Position numbers and translations under genes: made by a program. Shown in pieces: positions 21,401 to 29,465 of a DNA stretch of 64,000 nt. The notes beneath the pieces were generated by a model. It was not told the origin of the DNA. It saw only the letters and a program-made list of their open reading frames with translations, and made no database searches. This DNA is from an uncultured Verrucomicrobiae bacterium (GTDB lineage Bacteria > Verrucomicrobiota > Verrucomicrobiia > Limisphaerales > UBA1100). Each line of letters opens with the position of its first letter. Positions within the stretch are counted from its first letter, which is position 1. The stretch covers positions 186,001 to 250,000 of the forward strand of contig CALKBX010000005.1 in assembly GCA_937775205.1 (NCBI GenBank), read 5' to 3'.

Positions 21401-21643
21401 GCGATTACGTTTGGAAATTTATTGAACGAGGACGACGACGTAAACGCCGAGAAAGCCAGCCCGCGCAATTACGAAGTGCTCGGCTTCCTCGACAACGTCC
21501 CGCGCACGACTTACCTCGCCAAGATTCGCAACCCCAACGCGGCGATGCCCGATGCTTACGAGAAACCGTTTAGCACTTCGGAGTATCATCCGGAAGAAGA
21601 GCACGATGCCAAAGACGAGGGCCACGGAAAGGCCGATCACTAA
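18404..21643 (+). CDS. actB: Alternative complex III molybdopterin-oxidoreductase-like/Fe-S subunit
   Basis: About 1,080 residues. After a charged leader comes a Tat-type signal (SRRDFLKLMGASAGLAGVG), then a molybdopterin oxidoreductase-like region that in this family binds no molybdenum cofactor. The last 300 residues are a ferredoxin-like domain with four Cys groups (CTGCSACVIAC, CQHCESAPCETVCP, CVGTRYCSNNC, CTYCVQRI...ACEQACP) for Fe-S clusters. It passes electrons from the quinol site to ActA/ActE haems. The start at ATG 18404 overlaps actA. The long minus-strand ORF at 20045-21385 is a shadow. Confidence 0.95.
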   Translation: MNDESSTPQTEYWRSIGEANGTSEHADWSDKEFPEGAKELPEDFSRRDFLKLMGASAGLAGVGLLGVGCRRPVETIIPFGEQPAGYVHGVPQFFATARPTATGAVPLVVKSDEGRPTKVEGNADHPDSNGATDLHTQASILNLYDPDRAREFTVYGKAMKDGRADAIKKLAELVDKNVPTAFLMSAGNSPSRARMIEKITTKMGANAKFYVHEAVDYAVHSRAATAVFGATVKPFWKLDKAAIILSLDCDFIGTEEDSSRHMRDFARGRKLAKNEGRMNRLYVAEALMSQTGANADHRQRMNASAVTNAAGYLAKALGITVKGNVSVPTNKEWLDKCLEDLQAHAGKGLVMAGYRQPQAVHELVNLINEKLGNLGHTVEIHVSDTPPVHGNLHDLKDNLGNVDRIINLGCNPAYDGGADLDWAANAKGKTAFRLSHFAEDESSEATGVVAPRAHYLESWGDARTSDGTLVPVQPLIAPLFDGLSELEVLSAFAYGIGSSGKQLAKEVHEIVQDTLKLENSDASWGHFLHSGFLADSAGGKKNELPGKSASKLLSAEAISETTISETNLEVVFTADHSVGDGTFANNGWCQELPDPITKITWDNVMSISRVTGEKLGLGNGQVAKLTLNGRSVEGPIWIQPGMADNTVCLPLGYGKKHGRIANFKGEGVGFNAYAVRDTDFPNIAVGGKLSDTGKTHSLSSTQEHWSMEGRSIIREATLAKYKETPNFALEMGIKSHARNEGKIYQHPYKERPSLKSDVHQWGMSVDLSSCTGCSACVIACQSENNIPIVGKEQVGNGREMHWLRIDRYYTGKDHDPSVNATAGDDEQHLETWIDDPQVINQPMMCQHCESAPCETVCPVNATVHDDEGLNTMAYNRCVGTRYCSNNCAWKVRRFNFFDYNKRPLDKLYDSPMTKPSLFFDWMESREKSNRPEDEWDLVKLAKNPDVSVRMRGVMEKCTYCVQRIAGAKIAQKVKAKSGNDVQVPANGVKTACEQACPAEAITFGNLLNEDDDVNAEKASPRNYEVLGFLDNVPRTTYLAKIRNPNAAMPDAYEKPFSTSEYHPEEEHDAKDEGHGKADH

Positions 21644-23131
21644 ATGAGTGACGCCGCCGGACAATCTGCGCAAGCCGTTGAGACGCATACGCCCAAGGAA
21701 TTGGTGCGGCAGCCGTTGGTGCTGAACAACCGGCCGCTCGGTTGGATCACCGAGCAAGTGTGCAGCATCGTGGAAGGCAAAATGCCGAAGTGGTGGAACG
21801 TGGCATTCGTGGTGAGTTTCCTCACCATGCTGATGTGCTTCGGCTACATCGGTTATCTCATCACCACCGGCGTGGGCGTGTGGGGCTTGAATCATCCCGT
21901 TGCGTGGGGCTGGGCGATTGTGAACTTCGTGTTTTGGATTGGCATCGGCCACGCGGGCACTTTGATTTCCGCCATCCTCTTTTTGTTGCGCCAAAAATGG
22001 CGGTGCTCCATCAACCGCACAGCGGAGGCGATGACTATTTTCGCGGTGATCTGCGCCGGCATTTTCCCGGGCATTCACGTGGGCCGCATTTGGCTGGCGT
22101 GGTGGCTGTTCCCGATCCCCAACGCGCACGGCATTTGGCCGCAGTTCCGCTCGCCGCTATTATGGGATGTGTTTGCGGTGTCGACGTATTTCACTGTGTC
22201 GCTGCTCTTTTGGTACATGGGCTTGATCCCCGACCTCGCGACCATCCGCGATCGCCTGCGCATTGCGGGCAAGAAACTCAATTCCGGTTTGGACTGGATG
22301 ATCAATCGCTTCAAGCAGTTCGCCTACGGCTTCTTCGCCATGGGCTGGACGGGGAGCAACCGTCACTGGCGCAATTATGAAAAGGCCTACCTTCTGCTCG
22401 CGGGCCTGAGCACGCCGCTGGTGCTTTCGGTGCACTCGATCGTGTCGTTTGACTTTGCCGTGTCGCAAGTGCCCGGCTGGCACACCACAATTTTCCCGCC
22501 TTACTTCGTGGCGGGCGCGGTGTTCTCCGGATTCGGCATGGTGCTCACGCTGATGATTCCGATGCGCGCGCTGTTTAAGCTGGAGGAAATCATCACCATC
22601 CGTCACCTCGAGTTGATGTGCAAAGTCATCATCGCCACCGGCAGCATCGTCGGCTACGCGTACGGAATGGAATTCTTCATTGCGTGGTACGGCGGCAATC
22701 CGTACGAGTTATACGCCTTTAAGAACCGCGCCTTCGGCCCGTATTGGTGGGCGTATTGGACGATGATTTCCTGCAACGTCATTAGCCCACAACTGTTCTG
22801 GTTCCAGTGGTGCCGCACGTCGCCGTGGTTTATTTTTATCGTCTCCATATTTGTAAACATCGGAATGTGGTTCGAGCGCTTTGTGATCGTGGTCACCTCA
22901 TTGCATCGCGATTATCTGCCATCGAGCTGGGGATATTACAGCCCCACACGCGTGGATATTTTGACCTTCGTGGGCACTTTCGGATTGTTCATGACACTGT
23001 TCCTGTTGTTCATCCGATATCTGCCGACCATTGCCATCAGTGAAGCAAAAGGCGTGACGCCGCAAGCCGATCCGCACCACAAATTGGGTGGGGCAAAACC
23101 AAGTCAACCCGAAGCGGAGGGCGCGCACTAA
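21644..23131 (+). CDS. actC: Alternative complex III membrane subunit, NrfD-like
   Basis: 495 residues with about ten membrane helices of the NrfD/PsrC type; this integral subunit carries the quinol site and possibly proton paths. Typical segments are [25 protein letters not shown] (shown in part by its GHAG turn) and [17 protein letters not shown]. It begins directly after the actB stop and ends overlapping actD (TAATG), so it is clearly co-translated. ActF in the same operon is its paralogue. Confidence 0.95.
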   Translation: MSDAAGQSAQAVETHTPKELVRQPLVLNNRPLGWITEQVCSIVEGKMPKWWNVAFVVSFLTMLMCFGYIGYLITTGVGVWGLNHPVAWGWAIVNFVFWIGIGHAGTLISAILFLLRQKWRCSINRTAEAMTIFAVICAGIFPGIHVGRIWLAWWLFPIPNAHGIWPQFRSPLLWDVFAVSTYFTVSLLFWYMGLIPDLATIRDRLRIAGKKLNSGLDWMINRFKQFAYGFFAMGWTGSNRHWRNYEKAYLLLAGLSTPLVLSVHSIVSFDFAVSQVPGWHTTIFPPYFVAGAVFSGFGMVLTLMIPMRALFKLEEIITIRHLELMCKVIIATGSIVGYAYGMEFFIAWYGGNPYELYAFKNRAFGPYWWAYWTMISCNVISPQLFWFQWCRTSPWFIFIVSIFVNIGMWFERFVIVVTSLHRDYLPSSWGYYSPTRVDILTFVGTFGLFMTLFLLFIRYLPTIAISEAKGVTPQADPHHKLGGAKPSQPEAEGAH

Positions 23132-23667
23132 TGAGCCAGCCTTTCGCCATCATTGCTGAGTACGACACGCCGGCCGACATCATGGCCGCGGCGGAAAAAG
23201 TGCATGCTGCCGGTTACAAAAAATGGGACGTGCACACGCCGTTCCCCGTGCACGGCATGGATGACGCGATGGGCTTGAAGAATGCGCAGGTCGGTTGGTT
23301 CACTTTCTTCGGCGGCCTCACGGGACTGACTGCCGGGATGTTGATGATTTATTTTATGAACAAAGTCGACTACGACATCGTGGTCGGCGGCAAGCCGCTC
23401 TTCAGCGGGTTTTATGCATTCCCCGTCGCTTACGAAATGACGATTCTGCTCGGCGCGTTTGGGTCGCTCGGCGGGATGTTTATTTTGAACCGACTGCCGC
23501 GCCATCATAATCCGTTGCTGGCGAACGACCGTTTTGCGGCGGTGACGGACGACAAATTTTTCGTGGTTATCGAATGCGACGATCCCGCTTACGACGAAGC
23601 CGCCACGCGCGCGCTGCTCGAGGGCACCGATCCGCAACACATCGAAATGGTGGAGGACGCCCAATGA
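23131..23667 (+). CDS. actD: Alternative complex III subunit, DUF3341
   Basis: 178 residues. The start (FAIIAEYDTPADIMAAAEKV, a ferredoxin-like alpha/beta strand pattern) and two central membrane helices (WFTFFGGLTGLTAGMLMIYF and a second near residue 105) match DUF3341/ActD, a small structural membrane subunit. It overlaps actC by one base and actE by four. Confidence 0.93.
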   Translation: MSQPFAIIAEYDTPADIMAAAEKVHAAGYKKWDVHTPFPVHGMDDAMGLKNAQVGWFTFFGGLTGLTAGMLMIYFMNKVDYDIVVGGKPLFSGFYAFPVAYEMTILLGAFGSLGGMFILNRLPRHHNPLLANDRFAAVTDDKFFVVIECDDPAYDEAATRALLEGTDPQHIEMVEDAQ

Positions 23668-24374
23668 GATACGTACTGATTGGCATTGCGATGGGGGCGT
23701 TTATGGTCGTGGCACTGGCGGGATTCCGCGGCGACATCTCGCGCAAACCACCGCTCGAAGTAATTGCGGATATGGATCGCCAGCCGAAACTGCGGCCGAT
23801 GGAGCCCAACGCATTTTTCAAAAATGGCCTCAGTTCGCAGCGATTGGTGAAAGGCACCGTGGCACGCAGTGAACCGTTGGTGACGGCGAGTGGCGAAAAA
23901 GTATATCCCTTTCAAACCAATCACGCGGTGAACAAAGGCTACACGATCGCCGATGGCGCGACGAATTTTGTGTCCATTCCCCTGCCGGTGACGATGGCGT
24001 TTGTGGAACGTGGCCGCGAGCGGTTTGGAATTTCGTGCGTTCCTTGCCACGGTGCGCAAGGTGATGGCAATGGCATCGTGGGCAAGTTCGGCTTCAGTGG
24101 TATCCGTGATTTGCATGCTGAGACAGCATTGAAGCTGGCCGATGGCGCCGTTTTCAAAATCATTTCCGAAGGCCAAAAGTCTTCACCAACCGAAGCGGGG
24201 ATGTTGGGCTACGCCTCGAACATCGATGTGGTCGACCGCTGGGCCATCGTGGCTTATGTGCGCGCGTTGCAGTTGAGCCGTTTGGGCGATGCGAAAAAAG
24301 ACAACGTGCCTGCGCGATTTTTGATTCCAGAAAAAGCTCCTGAAGCCGAAGCCGCAAAGGAGGGCACTGAATAA
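23664..24374 (+). CDS. actE: Alternative complex III monohaem cytochrome c
   Basis: 236 residues from ATG 23664; the track extends it 30 residues into actD without reason. N-terminal hydrophobic anchor (VLIGIAMGAFMVVALAG), then a class I cytochrome c domain with CVPCH near residue 121 and a likely axial Met in GMLGYAS. The VDRWAIVAYVRALQLS helix is typical of ActE. It delivers electrons to the downstream acceptor. One-base overlap with actF (TAATG). Confidence 0.93.
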   Translation: MRYVLIGIAMGAFMVVALAGFRGDISRKPPLEVIADMDRQPKLRPMEPNAFFKNGLSSQRLVKGTVARSEPLVTASGEKVYPFQTNHAVNKGYTIADGATNFVSIPLPVTMAFVERGRERFGISCVPCHGAQGDGNGIVGKFGFSGIRDLHAETALKLADGAVFKIISEGQKSSPTEAGMLGYASNIDVVDRWAIVAYVRALQLSRLGDAKKDNVPARFLIPEKAPEAEAAKEGTE

Positions 24375-25651
24375 TGAGCACCGAAACCGCCACTGTGCCC
24401 GTGGAGAAACAAGAAACCCAGTGGCGCAACATCCCGCAAATCGCGGTGGTGTCCGGTCTGTTGCTTTGCGTTTACGGCTTCATCGACGACAAGCAGCAGT
24501 TTGCCTATTCGTATCTCACTGCGTTTATGTTTTTCCTGAGCATCGGGCTAGGTTCGTTGTTCCTCGTGTTGGTGCATCACCTGTTTGATGCCGGTTGGTC
24601 CGCGCCCATTCGGCGGTATCTTGAGCATCTTTCCTGTTTACTTTTCCCGTGGCTTGGGATTGCATTTATTCCGATTGGTTTTCTGGCGATGGATATTTAT
24701 CCGTGGATGCATTTGGATCCGCACGATGACCACGCACTGCACGCGAAGGCCGCGTTATTCAATAAACCGATGTGGTACACGGCCTCGGTGGTTTTATTTT
24801 TGGTGTGGGGTTGGCTGACGCATCGGCTGCGTTACTGGAGTTTGGAGCAGGATAAATCCGGCACCGAAGCGTTTGAAGGCAAACTGGTTTTCCCGGAAAA
24901 CTTGATGGCCGGTTTCACGCGTAATTTTCAGGGATTGTCTTTCGAGAGAGACAATCAACAGGTGATGTGCACGCGGATGATGCGCATTCACGCGGGCTAC
25001 GGCGTGGCGCTCTTTGCCTTCTCGCTCACGCTCGGTTGTATCCTGTGGATGAAGAGCATTCAGCATCAATTTTTCAGCACGATGTACGGTGTGTATTATT
25101 TCGCCGGCAGCGTGTGGGTGAGCATTGCCACCGCGTGGATCATCGGCCGCATCCTCAAGGCGCGCGGGCATTTGCCGCAACTCCATCGCCTGCAGTTTTA
25201 TCACCTCGGCACGCTGTTGCTGGCGTTCACGGTGTTTTATGCGTACATCCATTTCTCGCAATATTTTCTGATTTGGAATGCAGCGGTGCCGGAGGAAACG
25301 TTCTGGTATGTGATGCGCGAAAAAGGCACGTGGATGTACATCGGCGTGGCGCTCATCGTCGGCCACTTTGTGATTCCGTTCCTCGCGCTGCTGCGCATTG
25401 ACGGCAAACTCACCAACAAACTGATGGTGCCGGTATTCATTTGGGTGGTGCTGATGCACTATATGGACATGACTTTTAATGTAATGCCCGAAATTCATGC
25501 CGACGGCCCATCGCCCGCGCTGGCGGATTTAGGTGCCTTTTTGCTGTTGGGCGGCTCGCTGGCAATGATTTTTATCCGCAACCTGTTTGACCATCCTGTC
25601 TGCCCGCTGCGCGATCCGCGCATGGGCGAGGCGCTGGAGCGACACGAATGA
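24374..25651 (+). CDS. actF: Alternative complex III membrane subunit F
   Basis: 425 residues with about ten membrane helices, a shorter NrfD-like protein that pairs with ActC in the complex. Recognisable segments include VLVHHLFDAGWSAPIRRYLEHL and the late HYMDMTFNVMPE. It starts on the actE stop and overlaps the next cytochrome gene by four bases (ATGA). Confidence 0.92.
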   Translation: MSTETATVPVEKQETQWRNIPQIAVVSGLLLCVYGFIDDKQQFAYSYLTAFMFFLSIGLGSLFLVLVHHLFDAGWSAPIRRYLEHLSCLLFPWLGIAFIPIGFLAMDIYPWMHLDPHDDHALHAKAALFNKPMWYTASVVLFLVWGWLTHRLRYWSLEQDKSGTEAFEGKLVFPENLMAGFTRNFQGLSFERDNQQVMCTRMMRIHAGYGVALFAFSLTLGCILWMKSIQHQFFSTMYGVYYFAGSVWVSIATAWIIGRILKARGHLPQLHRLQFYHLGTLLLAFTVFYAYIHFSQYFLIWNAAVPEETFWYVMREKGTWMYIGVALIVGHFVIPFLALLRIDGKLTNKLMVPVFIWVVLMHYMDMTFNVMPEIHADGPSPALADLGAFLLLGGSLAMIFIRNLFDHPVCPLRDPRMGEALERHE

Positions 25652-26400
25652 GCCACGAACCGCAAACAACGGAAGCCACAGACGCTACGCGCCCCAGCTG
25701 GGCCGCGCACGAATTGGCGGCCTTGGCGCTGACGGTGGTGCTGGCGGTGTGGGTGGTCGCCCAATGGGGCGCCGCGGTGCAGCCGCAGCGGAACACCGAA
25801 CGTGATGAAAAACGCGCGGCAACGCTGGCCGAATTGCGCTCGGCGGATGAGGATGTACTGGATAGTTTTGGCGTGGTCGATGAACCGCTCAAGCGGTACC
25901 GCATCCCAATCCAAAACGCGATGACGCTCGTGGCGGAATTGGGTGCAAACAATATTGCCAAGGAAGTTGCCGAACGCACCGCGCCTCCGACGGATTTGAA
26001 ACTGGTTGAAATACCGGATCCGGATTTTTTGGCGGATGAATCTGAACTGGACGATCCGGACTTGATCGCTCAGGGTAAGACGTTGTTTCTGACCAAGATT
26101 TGTTTTACCTGCCACCAAAATGATCCGGCCGTGCCTGCGCCTGCGGGGTTGGCACTGGGAGCCCCCAAATTCATCGGCGATTTTTGGGGCAAAGAACGGT
26201 TGGTACATAAAGGCTTGGGCGGGCCGTTGGAGCGGGTGGTGATGGGGCCGGGATATTTTGCAGAATCCGTTTCGGCTGCCGGTTCCGGGTTACGCGTACT
26301 CAAAGGAGCTCTCACCCCCATGCCGCCGCCGCCGCCAGTAACCGACGAAGAAGTGAAGGCATTGATGGCGTATGTGCGTAGCTTGAGTCAGGAAAATTGA
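25648..26400 (+). CDS. Membrane-anchored monohaem cytochrome c, tandem copy 1
   Basis: 250 residues: an N-terminal helix (LAALALTVVLAVWVVAQWG), a linker of about 100 residues, then a cytochrome c domain with CFTCH around residue 152 and a MPPPPPVTDEEVKALMAYVRSL ending. The linker (RYRIPIQNAMTLVAELG) has a spacing like the cytochrome c oxidase accessory regions, but no CuA site is visible. The haem domain is almost the same as in the next gene, at DNA level too, so this is a tandem duplication with an added anchor. It probably takes electrons from ActA/ActE. Confidence 0.88.
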   Translation: MSHEPQTTEATDATRPSWAAHELAALALTVVLAVWVVAQWGAAVQPQRNTERDEKRAATLAELRSADEDVLDSFGVVDEPLKRYRIPIQNAMTLVAELGANNIAKEVAERTAPPTDLKLVEIPDPDFLADESELDDPDLIAQGKTLFLTKICFTCHQNDPAVPAPAGLALGAPKFIGDFWGKERLVHKGLGGPLERVVMGPGYFAESVSAAGSGLRVLKGALTPMPPPPPVTDEEVKALMAYVRSLSQEN

Positions 26401-26813
26401 TGAACTGGAAACCGGTAATTTTTATAGTGACCGGCCTCGCAGCATTCGGCGCGCAGGCGGATGAAAAGGAACTCATTGCCAAAGGCAAGACGCTGTTTCT
26501 GACCAAGATATGTTTTACCTGCCATCAAACTGATCCGGCAGTGCCGGCGCCGGCGGGATTGGCTTTAAAAGCGCCGATGTTTATTGGCGAGTTTTGGGGC
26601 AAGGAACGCGAAGTGGCGCTCGGCTTTGGCGGCAAGGTGGTGAAGGTGAAAATGGACGAGAAATATTTTATTGAGTCGGTGAAAATGCCGATGGTCAAAG
26701 TGGTGAAAGGCGCATTGGTACCAATGCCGCCCCCGCCCCCGCCCATTACCGATGAGGACATCGCTGCACTGATGGCTTACGTGAAAAGCTTGAGTAAGCC
26801 GCAGGTGAACTAA
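26400..26813 (+). CDS. Soluble periplasmic monohaem cytochrome c, tandem copy 2
   Basis: 137 residues. The cleavable signal peptide (VIFIVTGLAAFGAQA) is followed by one class I cytochrome c domain with KICFTCHQ and a run of prolines before the last helix (MPPPPPPITDEDIAALMAYVKSL). It overlaps the previous stop (TGATG form). Compared with copy 1 it lacks the anchor and linker, so it could be the mobile carrier between complex III and the CcoNO-like module. The start is ATG 26400, not the TTG at 26397. Confidence 0.88.
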   Translation: MNWKPVIFIVTGLAAFGAQADEKELIAKGKTLFLTKICFTCHQTDPAVPAPAGLALKAPMFIGEFWGKEREVALGFGGKVVKVKMDEKYFIESVKMPMVKVVKGALVPMPPPPPPITDEDIAALMAYVKSLSKPQVN

Positions 26814-26826
26814 TGAAATAATTTTG

Positions 26827-28293
26827 ATGAGCGAATCGATAGACAACATTGCACCTGAAGCTACGCCGGAGGAAATCAATGCCTCCTGTCGTTGGCCGGT
26901 GATGTTTCTGTTTTTCAGCGCGGCGCTGTGGCTGGTGAAAGCGGCGATCATCGGCGTAATGGGTTCGGTTAAATTGCATATGCCGGAATTTTTGTCCGAT
27001 ATTTCCTTCCTCACTTACGGCCATTTACAGGCCAACGCTTGGGTGGCATTTCTGTTTGGCTTCGGCGGCAACGCAGGGCTCGGCCTTACGCTGTGGATGC
27101 TCAGCCGCTTGCGCGGCGCGCCGCTGGCCCGTCCGGGTTTTGTCATCGCAGGCACGGTGCTGTGGAATGTCGGCGTCACCGCCGCGTTGGTTGGCATCAC
27201 TTTGGGCGATCAAAATGGCGTGGCGGGTTTGGAACTGCCGGTGTACGCCGGTCGCGTGCTCTTGATTGGGCAGGCATTCATCGCCTTCAGCGCCATCCTC
27301 ACTTATTTTTCACGCCGTCATAAACAGCTCTATCCCAGCACGTGGTACCTCATCGGGGCGCTGGTGGCGTTGCCTTGGATTGTGGGCACAGCGCATTGGC
27401 TGCTGGCGGCGGCACCCGTGCGCGGCGCGGCACAAATTCCTGTGGGACATTGGGCGACGACCAGTTTGCTGCAGGTGTGGCTGGGCTGTCTCGGCTTGGC
27501 GGCGGTGTTGTATTTTATTCCAAAAATTATTGGCCGCGAATTATTCAGCCGCCAATGGGCGGCGTTTGGATTCTGGATGCTGCTGCTACTGGGCGGTTGG
27601 GTGAACTTGAACTCCGGCTCGCCCTTGCCGGTTTGGCAAATCAAGCTGAGCCAGTTCGCCAACGGCCTTTTCATCTTTGTGGTGATCGCCGTCGGCTGGA
27701 ACCTTCGCCAAACCGCCCGCGGAGTGCCGTTGCTGGGATCAGAAAATTTAACGCTTAAGTTTATGGGCTTCGCGCTCGGCGCGTGGGTTGTGTCCGGCCT
27801 GTTCACGTTCTGCAATGTGTTTCCGGAGTGGAATGCGATACTGCAATTCACGTATGCGAACACCGCGCTGCGCCATCTATTCGCGTGGGGCTTCTTCGCG
27901 ATGGCGATGTTGGGCGGTATTTATTATGTGGCGCCGCGACTGTTGGGGTCCGATCTCGATTGGCCCTGCGGGCGGACAGTGCGTTGGGTATACCGGTTAA
28001 TTGCCGTGGGCGTAATCATCATCACACTGGCCGGTGTGGGGATGGCGTGGGGTCACGGCCAAGCGTTGCAACAAATAGGAGTGGACGCGATGACTTTACA
28101 AACCAAAGCCATTAACCCTATGCGCATCGCGTTTCTTGGGGAGATATTATTTATGGTCAGCAGCTTTATTTTCCTCGGCAGTTTGTTATGCCTCTTGTCA
28201 CGGAACTGTTGTGGTGAATTGAGCCCGATGGCGCTTTGGCGTCAGATTCGTGAAGCCAAAATGGAAGGTGAAACGGAAGGTGGCGCGCAATGA
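26827..28293 (+). CDS. CcoN-like haem-copper oxidase subunit I homologue, ligands apparently lost
   Basis: 488 residues with about twelve membrane helices, closest by eye to cbb3-type subunit I: FLFGFGGNAG in helix II, GHWATTSLLQVWLGCLGLAAVLYFIPK, and GGIYYVAPRL late. Compared with the CcoN pattern I remember, the paired His of the CuB site (PHHL region) is replaced by NLNSGS, and the His-x-His of the haem helix is ALRH, leaving one His. A His before helix II (YGHLQANAW) and the single late His could still hold the low-spin haem b. It therefore probably binds haem b but cannot reduce oxygen in the usual way. It is followed by a CcoO-like gene with a four-base overlap. Confidence 0.8.
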   Translation: MSESIDNIAPEATPEEINASCRWPVMFLFFSAALWLVKAAIIGVMGSVKLHMPEFLSDISFLTYGHLQANAWVAFLFGFGGNAGLGLTLWMLSRLRGAPLARPGFVIAGTVLWNVGVTAALVGITLGDQNGVAGLELPVYAGRVLLIGQAFIAFSAILTYFSRRHKQLYPSTWYLIGALVALPWIVGTAHWLLAAAPVRGAAQIPVGHWATTSLLQVWLGCLGLAAVLYFIPKIIGRELFSRQWAAFGFWMLLLLGGWVNLNSGSPLPVWQIKLSQFANGLFIFVVIAVGWNLRQTARGVPLLGSENLTLKFMGFALGAWVVSGLFTFCNVFPEWNAILQFTYANTALRHLFAWGFFAMAMLGGIYYVAPRLLGSDLDWPCGRTVRWVYRLIAVGVIIITLAGVGMAWGHGQALQQIGVDAMTLQTKAINPMRIAFLGEILFMVSSFIFLGSLLCLLSRNCCGELSPMALWRQIREAKMEGETEGGAQ

Positions 28294-29465
28294 ACAAAGC
28301 CCCGTGGATTTTCTTGGGTGTGCTTTTCACGCTGAGCCTTTCGTGGTGGGGAATGGTCTATGGCCCCGCCTCGCAACTCGCTGGGCAATCAGCGGACAAA
28401 GGCGATGGTACCGCCGTGCTACCCCGCGTGGGTCTTGCAAAGCAGGGCGAACAAGTGTACCGCGAAAACGGTTGCTACTATTGCCATACCCGCACGGCGA
28501 CGGGCGGTGAGTTTGGTTATGAATTGCGGCTCTCACAATTGGGGGGGGATCGCGAAGTTACCGATGAAGTTCTCGGCGAGAACATCACTGTTGAAAACAC
28601 CCGGTTGATTGATTTGGCGTTTGAATTCAAATACGTGGTTGCCGCGAAAAAAACACTCGATGATGCAAACAAAGCGCTGGCGGATGCGAAAGAAAAGACA
28701 CCGGAACTAAAGGACGCAGTTGCGGTTGCAGAAAAAAGTTTATCGAATAATACGGCATCATTTAGAGAAGTGAATTCCAATGTCACGGAAAAGATCACTG
28801 CCCAAGATGAAAAAGATACCATTCTGTTTAGGGCTTACGGACTGTCGGGTGTGGAAATAAAAGACAAAGCGTTAATGATCCAGCTGGGTATGGGCGAACA
28901 AATTATTGACGAGCACAGAAAAATCGCCAATGAAGCCATAATTAAACTCACCCATGGCAAGGCGCAGTGGGGCGACATCGAGGATATGGTGCGCGGTTTA
29001 AAAACCCGTGCAGGCGCGCAGTTTAAGTTGCAGCCGGTGGTGATCGATTGGCCGGATGTGCAAAACGGGGTGGCGTTGCGCCAATCGGTGACACGCGATT
29101 TTATGCACGATACCTACGCGATGCCCGGCGTCATGCAGCTGGGTCCGAATCTCGCTAATGCGGGCGGCACGCCGGCTCTGGAGGATTCGAATCAGTTTTA
29201 TGTGCATCTTTATCAGCCACGCCTCATCAACGAAAAATCGGTGATGCCACCGTATCGGTATTTGTTTCGGAAAATAAAAGTCAATACCGGTGAAACCTCG
29301 CCAAAAAATGCATTGAAGATCAAGGGTAAGGACTTGGTAGCAGGCTACGCCATTATCCCCACGGAAAAGGCTGAGGCGCTATTTGAATTTCTTAAAAGCC
29401 TGCGTACCGACGCGCTGCCGGAAGCACCGATCGTGGATAACCCGAAACCGGCGGACGACCAATGA
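28290..29465 (+). CDS. CcoO-like monohaem cytochrome with a coiled-coil insertion
   Basis: 391 residues with an N-terminal anchor (IFLGVLFTLSLSWWGMVYGP), a haem motif GCYYCHTR near residue 62, and the CcoO hallmark VTRDFMHDTYAMPGVMQLGPNL...MPPYRYLFRK near the end. Classic CcoO has only about 30 residues between haem motif and the RDY/F segment. Here there are about 190, rich in Ala, Lys and Glu with heptad-like spacing (KTLDDANKALADAKEKTPEL). This looks like a helical hairpin inserted in the periplasmic domain. Overlaps both neighbours by four bases. Confidence 0.85.
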   Translation: MNKAPWIFLGVLFTLSLSWWGMVYGPASQLAGQSADKGDGTAVLPRVGLAKQGEQVYRENGCYYCHTRTATGGEFGYELRLSQLGGDREVTDEVLGENITVENTRLIDLAFEFKYVVAAKKTLDDANKALADAKEKTPELKDAVAVAEKSLSNNTASFREVNSNVTEKITAQDEKDTILFRAYGLSGVEIKDKALMIQLGMGEQIIDEHRKIANEAIIKLTHGKAQWGDIEDMVRGLKTRAGAQFKLQPVVIDWPDVQNGVALRQSVTRDFMHDTYAMPGVMQLGPNLANAGGTPALEDSNQFYVHLYQPRLINEKSVMPPYRYLFRKIKVNTGETSPKNALKIKGKDLVAGYAIIPTEKAEALFEFLKSLRTDALPEAPIVDNPKPADDQ

